64,000 nt of DNA. Origin: Hyperoodon ampullatus (Eukaryota; Chordata; Mammalia; Artiodactyla; Ziphiidae). A program made the translations under genes and the position numbers. The notes beneath the pieces are model-generated. The model was not told the origin of the DNA. It saw only the letters and a program-made list of their open reading frames with translations, and searched no databases. Below, piece after piece: positions 53,851 to 64,000 of this stretch. Where the stretch lies: positions 2,542,001 through 2,606,000 of the forward strand of contig CATKHW010000061.1 in the NCBI GenBank assembly GCA_949752795.1, read 5' to 3'. Positions within the stretch are counted from its first letter, which is position 1. Every line of letters begins with the position of its first letter.

Positions 53851-55611
53851 CTTGGCCAAAAAGGGCGAATGCGTTTTCTCCTGAATATATTCAGGAGAAA
53901 ACGCATACGCCCTTTTTGGCCAAGCAAGCAAGCAGACAATGCAAATCTGCACTACAAAGAAGTATCACTTCCCACTGGTCAAAAGGGACTTCCACAAAAT
54001 GTGTAAAAACCAGAAAGGCAAGACAGGCCCTGGAGAACAGGGAGCCTTGTTATGCTGTTGGGCGGGATGTAAATTGACAACTTCCTCTCTGGAGAAGTGC
54101 ATTGTGTTCCCTCAAACAAGTAAACAACAGAGCTACAGAGTCAAGGGCACTTCCAGTCTAGGGAATATACCTTGGGAAAACTGAAAATCAATAAGACAGA
54201 GCCACACCAAAATTTAGGGCTGCACTGCTTACAAGGACCTCAACTTGGGTACACCTTAAATATCCCAGGAAATATAAAAACGGTTCAAAAAATTGTGGTA
54301 CTTATGTACGATGGAATATTCCTCAGCCATGAAATCAATGTCATAAGACCAGGAGCAGCAAAATGGGTGGATTCAGGTATGATGATTCTAAGTGAAATAA
54401 GTCACAGAGAAAAAGAAACTTATCATAAGATATCACTTATGAAGATCCTGTAAACATGGCTACACTTGAACTGAGTTAGGAAAGAGAACAGTGTCTCTCA
54501 TTTAGAAAACACTCTTATGCCTGCTTATGGGGGAAGGAGAGGTGGGGTGATGCATAAAACCAGAGTTTGATATAAGCACAGGTACCGTTCCAAAAACCAA
54601 CTATGGAATAGACAAGACCTACACCTTCCTCAGTGAAAGGGACTCAAAACCCCATATTTCCCGCAGAGGAATATATCTGACTAGTAAGAATCTTAAAACC
54701 TATGTATTGATATATCTCCATAAGGGAATCAAGTGTGTCTAGACTGGCATAAACATGGCAGCGAGAATCAGCTCAAACCCACTATAAAAAGGAATTTCAA
54801 AAACAAAACAAAAAAACTGGGAAATTGTTTACAATTCCTTCAGGGTCTCTGATGAAACCTGGAATGACCCTATCTACAACAACAGCTGGATGTGGCATAA
54901 GGCTGGACACTTGGGACTGAGAGGATTGCTGAGATTGGGTGAGCAAATGCAGACCCTTTAAAGCACAAATGCCTGGCACCCATTCCATGGGTCCCAACTC
55001 TCCAGGTTGAAGGAAATATTACTACAGGTATAACATGTACGGGAAACCTAGAGAACGGACACACTGTGAATACGAAAGGTTTCTAAAACTCAACGAATAG
55101 TCCCTCTCCTGGTGCTCCGGTTTGACTTTCCATCTGCTTTACTATCAACCTCCCAACTTGGAGAGACAGCCCCTTTAACCTCCTGGTTCGCACAGGTTGC
55201 CAATTTGGCAGAGGATGAAAGGGAAGAGGGAGAACCAATGAGAGACTAGCTGTTAGGCATTTGGATGGGCACATGTCACTCTAATTTCCCGGCAGGAAGA
55301 AGAATTAACCAAAGCCTCAGCCACCCACAGGGAACCAATATAGCCACCCCTGGAACCAGTATAGGTCCTGAAGCAAAATTGTGGATTTGCGGCCAGCTCA
55401 CAAAGATGGGATTTGAAAATTGGAGCTCAGGGGCACAGCAATTCACAAACCTGCAGACTTATAAAGGACTACTCTCTTCCAAAAATCTGTTGAGGGAAGG
55501 CAGTGAAGCGGCCTTGAAAATGAGCCAGAATTGCACAAAACATATTTCAAGAGGTAAATTGGAATCGCCTTTAAAGCACAGGAAAAGCATCCCAACTTGG
55601 ACAGAGATGCA
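53851..55611 (+). repeat. Satellite monomer 32 (1,761 bp, diverged edge copy)
   Basis: Most diverged full monomer. A segment of about 22 bp is tandemly duplicated at 55321-55366 (ccaccca..ggaacca twice). The last 350 bp differ at many sites. At 54056-54058 the usual TGA of the relic ORF2 frame is TGT, which matches the L1 codon expected there. Confidence 0.93.
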
Positions 55612-55782
55612 CTTGGCCAAAAAGGGCGTATGATTTTCTCCTGAATATATTCAGAAGAAAACGCATACACCCTTTTTGGCCAATCAAGCAAGCGCGCAAT
55701 ACAAATCCACACTACAAAGAATTGTCACTTACCACTGGTCAAAAGGGACATCCGAATATCTGTAAAAACCAGAAAGGCAAGA
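55612..55782 (+). repeat. Truncated satellite monomer 33 at array edge
   Basis: Contains a decayed palindrome (one base short, tatgattttc, cagaag, catacaccc), the mutated octamer and the following 90 bp. It then breaks off after agaaaggcaaga, where the minisatellite starts. Confidence 0.9.
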
Positions 55783-56400
55783 GAGAGATGGCAAGGGCAT
55801 GAAGCAATGTGATCCCAATTGTCATGGAGGATTGTGATGACAAGCGCATGGAGAATTGTGATGACAAGATTATGTACCATTTTGTTGACAAAGGCAAGGA
55901 GCATTATGATGACAAGGTTCATGGAGCACTGTGATGACAAGCATCACGGAGCATAGTGATTACAGGGGTCATGGAGCATTGGGATGACAAGCGCATGGAT
56001 CATTGTGATGACAATGGTCATGGAGCATTTTAATGACAAGAGTCCCGGATCATTGTGTTGTCAGGGTTCATGGAGCGTTGTGATGACAGTGGTCATGGAG
56101 CATTGTGATGACAGGCGTCATGGCATATTGTGATGAGAAGTTCATGGAGCATTGGGCTGAAAATGTCCATGGAGTACTGTGATGACAGGGGTCATTGTGC
56201 ATTGTGATTACAAGGTACTGGAGCACTGCGATGAGAAGACCATGGAGCCTTGTGATGACAAGTCTCATGGAGCATTCTGATGAAAAGTGCCATGGAGCAT
56301 TGTGATTACAGGGGTCTTGGAGCATTGTGATGACAAGGGCATGGAGCATTGGGATGAGAAGGCCATGGAGCGTTCTGATGACATGCATCATGGAGCTTTG
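55783..56400. repeat. Minisatellite lead-in segment
   Basis: Shares rare unit variants with about 62,750-63,480: caatgtgatccc at 55805 and 62778, and gtcccggatcattgtg at 56042 and 63089. It therefore looks like the tail end of a larger repeat unit cut by the junction. Confidence 0.6.
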
Positions 56401-59400
56401 TGATGAAAAGGGCATGGATCATTGTGATGAAAAAAGCATGGAGCCTTGTCATGACAGGGTTCAAGGAGCAAACTGACAACAAGTGTCAGGGAGCATTGTG
56501 ATGACAAGGGTATTGAGTATTGTGATGACACAGGTCATGGAGCATTGTGATGAGAAGACCATGGATAATTGTGATGACGAGCGTCATGGGGCGTTGTGAG
56601 GATAAGTGTTATGGAACATATTGATCACAAGGATTTGGAGCATTTTGATGACAGAGGTCATGGAGCATTTTGGTTTCATTGTGATGACAATAGCCTGAAG
56701 CATTATGATGATGGGCATGGTGCATTGTGATGACAGGGTTCATGGAGCATTGAGATGAAAAGCGGCATGGAGCATTGCGATTACAGGAGTCTTGGAGCAC
56801 TGTGAGGACAAAGGCATGGAACATCGTGAATGAGAAGGCCATGGAGCATTCTGTTGACATGCGTCATGGAGCTTTGTGATGACAAGGGCATGGAGCATTG
56901 TGATTACAGGGGTCTTGGAGCATTGTGATGACAAGGGTCATGGAGCCTTGTGATGACAAGGCTGTGGAACATTGTGATGGCAGGGGTCATGGAGCATTTT
57001 TATGACAGGGGTAATGGAGCATTGTGATGACAAGGGCATGGAGCATTGGTCTGAAAAGTTTCATGGATTATTGTGATGAGAGGGGGCAAGGAGCATTGTG
57101 ATGACAAGGGCATGGAACACTGTGATACATGGGTCATGGAGGATTGTAATGACAAGCGCATGGAGCATTGTGATAAGAATGGCATCGAGCATTGTGATGA
57201 AAAGCATCATGGAGCCTGTGATGACAAGGGCATGGAACAATGTGATGAGAGGGTTCATGGAGCATTGTGATGACAATGGCATGCAGCATTGGGATGACAA
57301 GGGTCATTGAGCTTTTTGATTACAAAGGTCATGGAGCATTTTGATGACAAGGGTGTGGTGCATTCTGTTGTGAAGGGCAGGGAGCATTGTGATGACAGGG
57401 GTTATGGAACATTGTGATGTCAGGGGAATGGAGCATTGTGATGATAAAGGAATGTAGCATTGTTGTGACAAGGGTCATGGAATATTGTGATGAGAGGGGT
57501 GAGGGAGTATTGTGTTGACTAGTGATGGAACATTGTGATATCCGTGGTGAGAGAGCATTTTGATGAGAAGTGCATGGAGCAGTGTGATGACAAGGTTTAT
57601 GGAGCATTGTGATGACAAAGATGTGGAGCATTGTGATGACAAGTGCATGGCACATTGTGATGCCATGGGTCATGGAGTATTGTGCTAACAAAGGCATGGA
57701 GCATTGGGAGGACAAGGGTCACCGAGCATTGTGATGAAATGTTCATGGAGCGCTGTGGTGACAAAGGTCACAGAGCCTTGTGATGACGACGGCATGGACC
57801 ATTGTGATGACAAAGGTCATGAAGCATTGTGATGACTGGAGACACGGAGCATTGTGATGACAGGGGTCATAGAGCATTGTGATGAAAGGGCATGGAGCAT
57901 TGTGATGACAGGGGCATGTTGCATTGGTTTGACAAGTTTCAGGGATTATTGTGATGACAGTGGGCATGGCGCATTGTGATGACAAGGTCATGGAGCATTG
58001 TGATGAGAAGGTCATGGAGTATTGTGAAGAAGGGTGTCAGGGAGCATTGTGATGACATATGTCGTGGTCCATTGCGATGACAATGGAATGGAGCATTGTG
58101 ATGCCAAGTGTCATGGAGGATTGTGATGACAAAGGTAATGGAGCATTTTGATGACAAGCGCTTGGGGCATTGTGATGACAAGGGTCATGGAGCATTGTGA
58201 TAACAAGGGCCATTGAGAATTTTGATGTCATGTTCATGAAGCATTGTGATGACAATCACATGGAGCTTGCTGTGACAGGGATCATGGAGCATTGCGATGA
58301 AAAGTGCATAGAGAATTGTGATGACAAAGCATGTAACACTGTGATGAAAAGCATCATGGAGCACAGTGATGCCAACAACGTGGAGAATTGTGATGACAGG
58401 GGACATGGAGCATTGTGATGACCAGGGCATGGAGTATTGTGATGGCAAGAGCGTGGAGCATTGTGATGAGAAGACCATGGATAATTGTGATGATGAGCGT
58501 CATGGAGCACTGTAATGACAAGGGGTATGGAGCATTGTGATGACAGGGGTCATGGAGCATTGTGATGACAAGGTTCATGGAGCATTCTGATGACAAGCTT
58601 GTGGAATATTTTGATGACAATGACATGGAGCATTTTGATGAAAATGGCATGGGGCATTGTGATGAAAAAGACATGGAGCCTTTTCATGACAGTTTTCAGG
58701 GAGCATTCTGACGACAAGTGTCAGGGAGAATTGTGATGATAAAGGTCATGGAGAATTGTGACGACAATGGCATGGAGTATTGTGATGACAAGCACATGGA
58801 GCTTGCTATGACGGGGTCATGGAGCATTGCGATGACAAGTGCATAGAGAATTGTGATGACAAAGCATGTAACACTGTGATGAGAAGTGTCATGGAGCATA
58901 GTGATGCCAAGATCGCGGAGAATTGTGATGACAGGGGACATGGAGCATTGTGATGACCAGGGCATGGAGCATTGCGATGGCAAGATCGTGGAGCATTGTG
59001 ATGAGAAGACCATGGATAATTGTGATGACGAGGGTCATGGAGCACTGTAATGACAAGGGGTATAGAGCATTGTGATGACAGTGGTCATGAAGCATTGTGA
59101 TGACCTGGGACATGGAGCATTGTGATGCCCAAGTCATGGAGCACTGTGATGGCAAGACCGTGGAGCATTGTGATGAGAAGACCATGGATAATTGTGATGA
59201 GGAGCATCATGGAGCACTGTAATGACAAGTGGTATGAAGCCTTGTGATGACAGGGGTCATGGAGCATTGTTATGACAGTGGTCATGGAGCATTGTGATGA
59301 CAAGTGTCATGGAGCATTTTGATGACAAGGGCGTGGAGCATTGTGATGAGAAGACCATGGACAATTGTGATTACGAGTGTCATGGAGCACTGTAATGACA

Positions 59401-59700
59401 AGCAGTATGGAGCATTGTGATGACAGGGGTCGTGGAGCATTGTGATGACTGGGGACATGGAGCATTGTGATGACCAGGGCATGGAGCATTGTGATGGCAA
59501 GACCATGGAGCACTGTGATGAGAAGACCATGGATAATTGTGATGACGAACATCATGGAGCACTGTAATGACAAGGGGCATGGAGCATTGTGATGACAGGT
59601 GTCATGGAGCATTGTGATGACAGGGGTCATGGATCATTGAGATGACAAAGGTCACGGAGCAGTCTGATGACAAGCTTGTGGAGTATTGTGATGACAATGG
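56400..59700. repeat. Minisatellite higher-order unit A
   Basis: Begins at a variant cassette (marker atgacagggt at 56451) and runs to its next occurrence at 59763. Rare markers recur in unit B in the same order at offsets of 3,311-3,312, 3,413 and then 3,509 bp. Boundaries are approximate. Confidence 0.7.
58930..59640. repeat. Local seven-unit super-repeat, about 172 bp, four copies
   Basis: The marker agaagaccatgga occurs at 59004, 59176, 59349 and 59521, steps of 172, 173 and 172 bp. Each is followed by a matching series of unit variants (a gcactgtaatgac unit, then a dga-cagggg unit). Confidence 0.8.
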
Positions 59701-62700
59701 CATGAAGCATTGTGATGAAAAGGGCATGGATCATTGTGATGAAAAAGGCATGGAGACTTGTCATGACAGGGTTCAATGAGCATACTGATGACACGTATCA
59801 GGGAGCATTGTGATGACAAGTGTATTGAGAATTGTGATGACAAAGGTCATGGAGCATTGTGATGAGAAGTCCATGGATAATTGTGATGACCAGCGTCATG
59901 GGGCGTTGTGATGACAAGTGTTATGGAACATTGTGATCACAAGGGTTTGGAGGATTGTGATGAGAGAGGTCATGGAGAATTTTGATTTCATTATGATGAC
60001 AATAGCATGAAGCACTATGTTGATGGGCATGGTGCATTGTGATGAAAGGGTTCATGGAGCATTGAGATGAAAAGAGGCATGGATCATTGTAATAACAAGG
60101 GTCTTGGAGCATTGTGATGACAAGGGCATGGAGTATTTTGATGAGAAGGCCATGGAGCATTCTGAAGACATGCGTCAGGGAGCTTTGTGATGACATGGGC
60201 ATGGAGCATTGCGATTACAGGGGTCTTGGAGCATTGTGATGACAAGGGTCATGGAGTCTTGTGATGACAAGGCCGTAGAACATTGTGATGGCAGGGGTCA
60301 TGGAGCATTGTTATGACAGGAGTAATGGAGCATTGTGATGACAAGGGCATGGAGCATTGGTCTGAAAAGTTTCATGGATTATTGTGATGAGAGTGAGCAT
60401 GGAGCATTGTGATGACAAGGGCACGGAACACAGTGATACATGTGTCATGGAGGATTGCAATGACAAGGGCATGGAGCATTGTGATGACAAGCGTCATGGA
60501 GCTTTGTGATGACAACGGCATGGAGCAATGTGATGAGAGGTTTCATGGAGCTTTGTGATGACAATGGCATGGAGCATTGTGATTCCATGGGTCATGGAGC
60601 TTTGTGATGACATAGGCCATGGAGCATTTTGATGACAAGGGCGTGGTGCATTGTGATGAGAAGGGCAGGGAGCATTGTGATGACAGGGTCATGGAGCAAT
60701 TGGATGAAAAGGGTCATGGAACATTTTGATGACAGTGTTTATGGAACATTGTGATGTTAGGGGTCATGGAGCATTGTGATGAAAAGGGTCATGGAGCACT
60801 GTGATGACAGGGGTTATGGAATATTGTGATGTCAGGGGTCATAGAGCATTGTGATGATAAGAGCATGTAGCATTGTTGTGACAAGGGTCATGGAACATTG
60901 GGATGACAGGGTGGAGGGAGTATTGTGTTGACTAGTGATGGAACATTGTGATATCAGTGGTGAGAGAGCATTTTGATGAGAGGTGCATGGAGCATTGTGA
61001 TGACAAGGCTGTGGAACATTGTGATGAGAAACGCAGGGCACATTGTGATGACATGGGTCATGGAACATTGTGCTGACAAACGCATGGAGCATTGTGATGA
61101 CAAGGTTTATGGAGCATTGTGATGACAACGATGTGGAGCATTGTGATGACAAGCGCATGGCACATTTGATGCCATGTGTCATGGAGTAATGTGCTGACAA
61201 AGGCATGGAACATTGTGATGACAAGTGTCACCGAGCATTGTGATGAAATGTTCATGGAGTGTTGTGGTCACAAAGGTTACAGAGCCTTGTGATGACGAGG
61301 GCATGGACCATTGTGATGACAAAGGTCATGAAGCATTGTGATGACTGGAGTCACGGAGCATTGTGATGACAGGGGTCATAGAGCATTGTGATGAAAAGGC
61401 ACGGAGCATTGTGATGACAGGGGCATGTTGCATTGGTTTGACAAGTTTCAGGGATTATTGTGATGACAGTGGGCATGGCGCATTGTGATGACAAAGGCAT
61501 GGAGCATTGTGATGAGAAGGTCATGGAGTATTGTGAAGAAGGGTGTCAGGGAGCATTGTGATGACATATGTCATGGTCTATTGCAATGACAATGGAATGT
61601 AGCATTGTGATGCCAAGTGTCATGGAGGATTGTGATGACAAAGGTAATGGAGCATTTTGATGACAAGGGCTTGGAGCATTGTGATGACAAGGGTCATGGC
61701 GCATTGTGATAACAAGGGCCATTGAGAATTTTGATGACATATTCATGAAGCATTGTGATGACAATCACATGGAGCTTGCAATGACAGGGGTCATGGAGCA
61801 TTACAATGACAAGTGCATAGAGAATTGTGATGACAAAACATGTAACACTGTGATGAGAAGTATCATGGAGCATAGTGATGCCAAGAACGTGGAGAATTGT
61901 GATGACAGGGGACATGGAGCATTGTGATGACCAGGGCATAGAGCATTGTGATGGCAAGACCGTGGAGCATTGTGATGAGAAGACCATGGATAATTGTGAT
62001 GACGAGCGTCATGGAGCACTGTAATGACAAGGGGTATGGAGCATTGTGATGACAGGGGTCATGGAGCATTGTGATGACTGAGGACATGGAGCATCGTGAT
62101 GACCAAGGCATGGAGCATTGTCATGAGAATACCATGGATAATTGTGATGACGAGCGTCATGGAGCACTGTAATGACAAGGGGTATGGAGCATTGTGATGA
62201 CAGGGGTCATGGAGCATTGTGATGACTGAGGACATGGAGCATCGTGATGACCAAGGCATGGAGCATTGTGATGGCAAGACCGTGGAGCATTGTGATGAGA
62301 AGACCATGGATAATTGTGATGACGAGCGTCATGGAACACTGTAATGACAAGGGGTATGGAGCATTTTGATGACAGGGTCATGGAGCATTCTGAAGACAAT
62401 GATCAGGGAGCATTCTGATGACAAGCTTGTGGAGTATTGTGATGACAATGACATGGAGCGTTGTGATGAAAAGGGCATGGAGCATTCTTATGAAAAATGC
62501 ATGGAGCATTTTCATGACAGTGTTCAAGGAGAATTCTGAGGACAAGTGTCAGGGAGCATTGTGATGACAAGTGTATTGAGAATTGTGATGACAAAGGTCA
62601 TGGAGCATTGTGACGACAGGTGCATGGAGTATTGTCATGACAGTCATCATGGAGTGTTGTGATGACAAGTGTTATGGAACATTGTGATCACAAGGGGTTG

Positions 62701-63490
62701 GAGCATTGTGATGACAGAGGTCATGGACCATTTTGATTTCAAGGAGCATGGAGCATTGTGATGACAAGGGCATGGAGCAATGTGATCCCAAGGTTCATGG
62801 AGGATTGTGATGAAAATGGTAATGGAGTATTGTTATGACAAGCTCATGGAGCATTGTGATGACAAGGTCATGTAGGATTTTGATGACACAGGCATGGAGA
62901 ATTGTGATGATAAGGGTCATGGAGCACTGTGAGGATAAGCGTCACAGAGCATTGTGATTACAGGGGTCATGGAGCATTGGGATGACAAGGGCATGGATCA
63001 TTGTGATGACAAGTGTCATGGAGCATTGGGCTGAAAATGTTCATGGAGCATTGTGATGACATGGGAATGGAGCATTGTGATGACAAGAGTCCCGGATCAT
63101 TGTGTTGTCAGGGGTCATGGAGTGTTGTGATGACAGTGGTCATGGAGGATTGTGATGATATGGGTCATGGAGCATTGTGATGAGAAGGTCATGAAGCATT
63201 GGGCTGAAAATGTTCATGGAGTATTGTGATGACAGGGGTCATGGAGCATTGTAATGAGTAGGGAATTGAGCACTGTGATGACAAGGTCCTGGAGCATTGT
63301 GATGGGAAGTCCATGGAGCCTTGTGATGACAATTCTCATGGAACATTCTGATGAAAAGGGGCATGGAGCATTGTGATTACAGGGGTCTTGGAGCATTGTG
63401 ATGACAAGGGCATGGAGTATTGTGATGAGAAGGCCATGGAGCATTCTGATGACATGCGTCATGGAGCTTTGTGCTGACAAGGGCATGGAG
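59700..63490. repeat. Minisatellite higher-order unit B
   Basis: Same marker order as unit A. The offset grows in steps of about 100 bp (four units), showing insertions of whole units. It ends where the cassette returns at 63546 (offset 3,783 from 59763). Boundaries are approximate. Confidence 0.7.
61910..62420. repeat. Local super-repeat, 148 and 172 bp steps
   Basis: The same marker lies at 61978, 62126 (as agaataccatgga) and 62298. Steps of 148 and 172 bp equal six and seven minisatellite units. This is the counterpart in unit B of the super-repeat in unit A. Confidence 0.75.
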
Positions 63491-64000
63491 TATTGTGATG
63501 AAAATGGCATGGATCATTGTTATGAAAAAGGCATGGAGCCTTGTCATGACAGGGTTCTAGGAGCATACTGACGACAAGTGTCACGGAGCATTGTGATGAC
63601 AAGTGTATTTAGCATTGTGATGACAAAGTTCATGGAGCATTGTGATGAGAAGACCATGGATAATTTTGATGATGAGCGTCATGGGGTGTTGTGATGATAA
63701 GTTTTATGGAACATTGTGATCACAAGGGTTTGGAGCATTGTGATGACAGAGGTCATGGAGCATTTTGATTTCATTGTGATGACAATAGCCTGAAGCATTA
63801 TGGTGATGGGCATGGTGCATTGTGATGACAGCGTTCATGGAGCATTGAGATGAAAAGGGGCATGGAGCATTGTGATGACAAGGGCAAGGAGCATTGTGAT
63901 GAGAAGGCCATGGAGCATTCTGATGACATGCGTCATTGAGCTTTGTGATGACAAGGGCATGGAGCATTGTGATTACAGGGGTCTTGGAGCATTGTGATGA
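63490..64000. repeat. Minisatellite higher-order unit C (partial)
   Basis: Starts with the third occurrence of the cassette (63546) and the tttcattgtgatgacaatag block (63769), also found at 56674 and, in variant form, at 59986. Cut by the window end. Confidence 0.65.

Larger units (their letters stand above)
1..55782 (+). repeat. L1-derived 1,738-bp satellite array, 33 monomers
   Basis: The same sequence recurs head to tail with a period of 1,738 bp, counted from a palindrome that begins each monomer at 1733, 3472, 5210 and so on to 55612. Most copies differ from each other by a few percent or less. Order inside a unit: 74-bp palindrome; relic of the L1 ORF2 C-terminal coding region; L1 3' UTR; A-rich tail; about 540 bp unassigned; about 230 bp again ORF2-like. 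Unit size and L1 origin fit the common cetacean satellite (established knowledge, recalled). The species group is inferred. No monomer is inverted. The array enters from the left of the window and ends at the minisatellite junction. Confidence 0.93.
55783..64000. repeat. 24/25-bp minisatellite array, about 330 units
   Basis: The core unit is catggagcattg followed by tgatgacaaggg (24 bp). A 25-bp form ends in ggggt. Units vary by point changes and occasional extra or missing bases, giving an average step of about 24.6 bp. The + strand core has about three times more G than C. On the minus strand 25-bp units give a 25-residue cycle over three units, which explains the apparent long reading frames. 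I do not recognise the family. It continues beyond the window. Confidence 0.92.

Noticed and set aside
14..54453. Dozens of 60-120-codon reading frames on both strands repeating every 1.74 kb, as candidate small proteins
   Set aside because: They recur because the satellite recurs. Frames on both strands and in overlapping registers are equally 'conserved', many start at non-ATG codons, and the recognisable one is an L1 ORF2 remnant.
1733..55681. Compensatory base changes maintaining the hairpin
   Set aside because: Arm mutations are mostly single-sided (for example gtatgtg with an unchanged partner arm) and sit at CpG sites. I found no clear paired change, so selection on the stem is not supported.
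1..55782. CENP-B box (nTTCGnnnnAnnCGGGn) marking a functional centromere satellite
   Set aside because: I checked the TTCG and CCCG sites of the monomer on both strands (for example ggttcgcacagg, tttcggtcag, acttcgac). None fits the core motif.
55725..63967. Long minus-strand frames rich in S-Q-C-S-M and H-H-N-A-P motifs, resembling a repetitive secreted protein
   Set aside because: The residue pattern is the 24/25-bp minisatellite read in three rotating frames. It shifts frame whenever unit length changes, with no signal peptide or unique domain.
55783..64000. CRISPR array
   Set aside because: Units abut directly and vary throughout. There are no conserved repeats separated by unique spacers, no cas genes, and the setting is mammalian.

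Overview
This window is non-coding eukaryotic heterochromatin-type DNA. I see no functional protein gene, tRNA, rRNA or CRISPR. It has two parts that meet near base 55,782.

Part 1 (1-55,782) is a head-to-tail satellite array of 33 monomers in one orientation: 31 complete, a nearly complete first one, and a 171-bp stub at the right end. The unit is 1,738 bp (range 1,719-1,739, except a 1,761-bp edge copy). By comparison with the mammalian L1 consensus I remember, the unit is a modified LINE-1 3' end: the last part of ORF2 (about 530 bp), the 3' UTR and an A-rich tail. These are followed by about 540 bp I cannot assign, and then about 230 bp that again look like ORF2. A 74-bp inverted repeat with 37-bp arms and no loop sits inside the ORF2-like part of every monomer. 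Unit length and L1 composition match the 'common cetacean satellite' described by Arnason and colleagues and linked to L1 by Kapitonov and colleagues. As I recall, the unit is about 1.75 kb in most whales and about 1.58 kb in Delphinoidea. I therefore infer a whale outside Delphinoidea (baleen, sperm, beaked or similar). This rests on memory, not on a search.

The array has visible internal history. An almost perfect copy of a dimer lies 3,476 bp away (13,206-16,690 against 16,682-20,166). An older copy of about two monomers lies 12,164 bp away. Several monomer subfamilies are interspersed, one of them at every second position in two stretches. Divergence rises towards the right-hand edge.

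Part 2 (55,783-64,000, running off the window) is a degenerate minisatellite with a 24/25-bp unit, roughly 330 units. Its + strand is G-rich. It has local super-repeats of about 172 bp (seven units) and a large higher-order repeat of about 3.3-3.8 kb.

All reading frames of 60-130 codons here are by-products of the repeats. The most interesting features are the palindrome carried by every L1-derived monomer, the sharp satellite/minisatellite junction, and the nested higher-order structure of the minisatellite.
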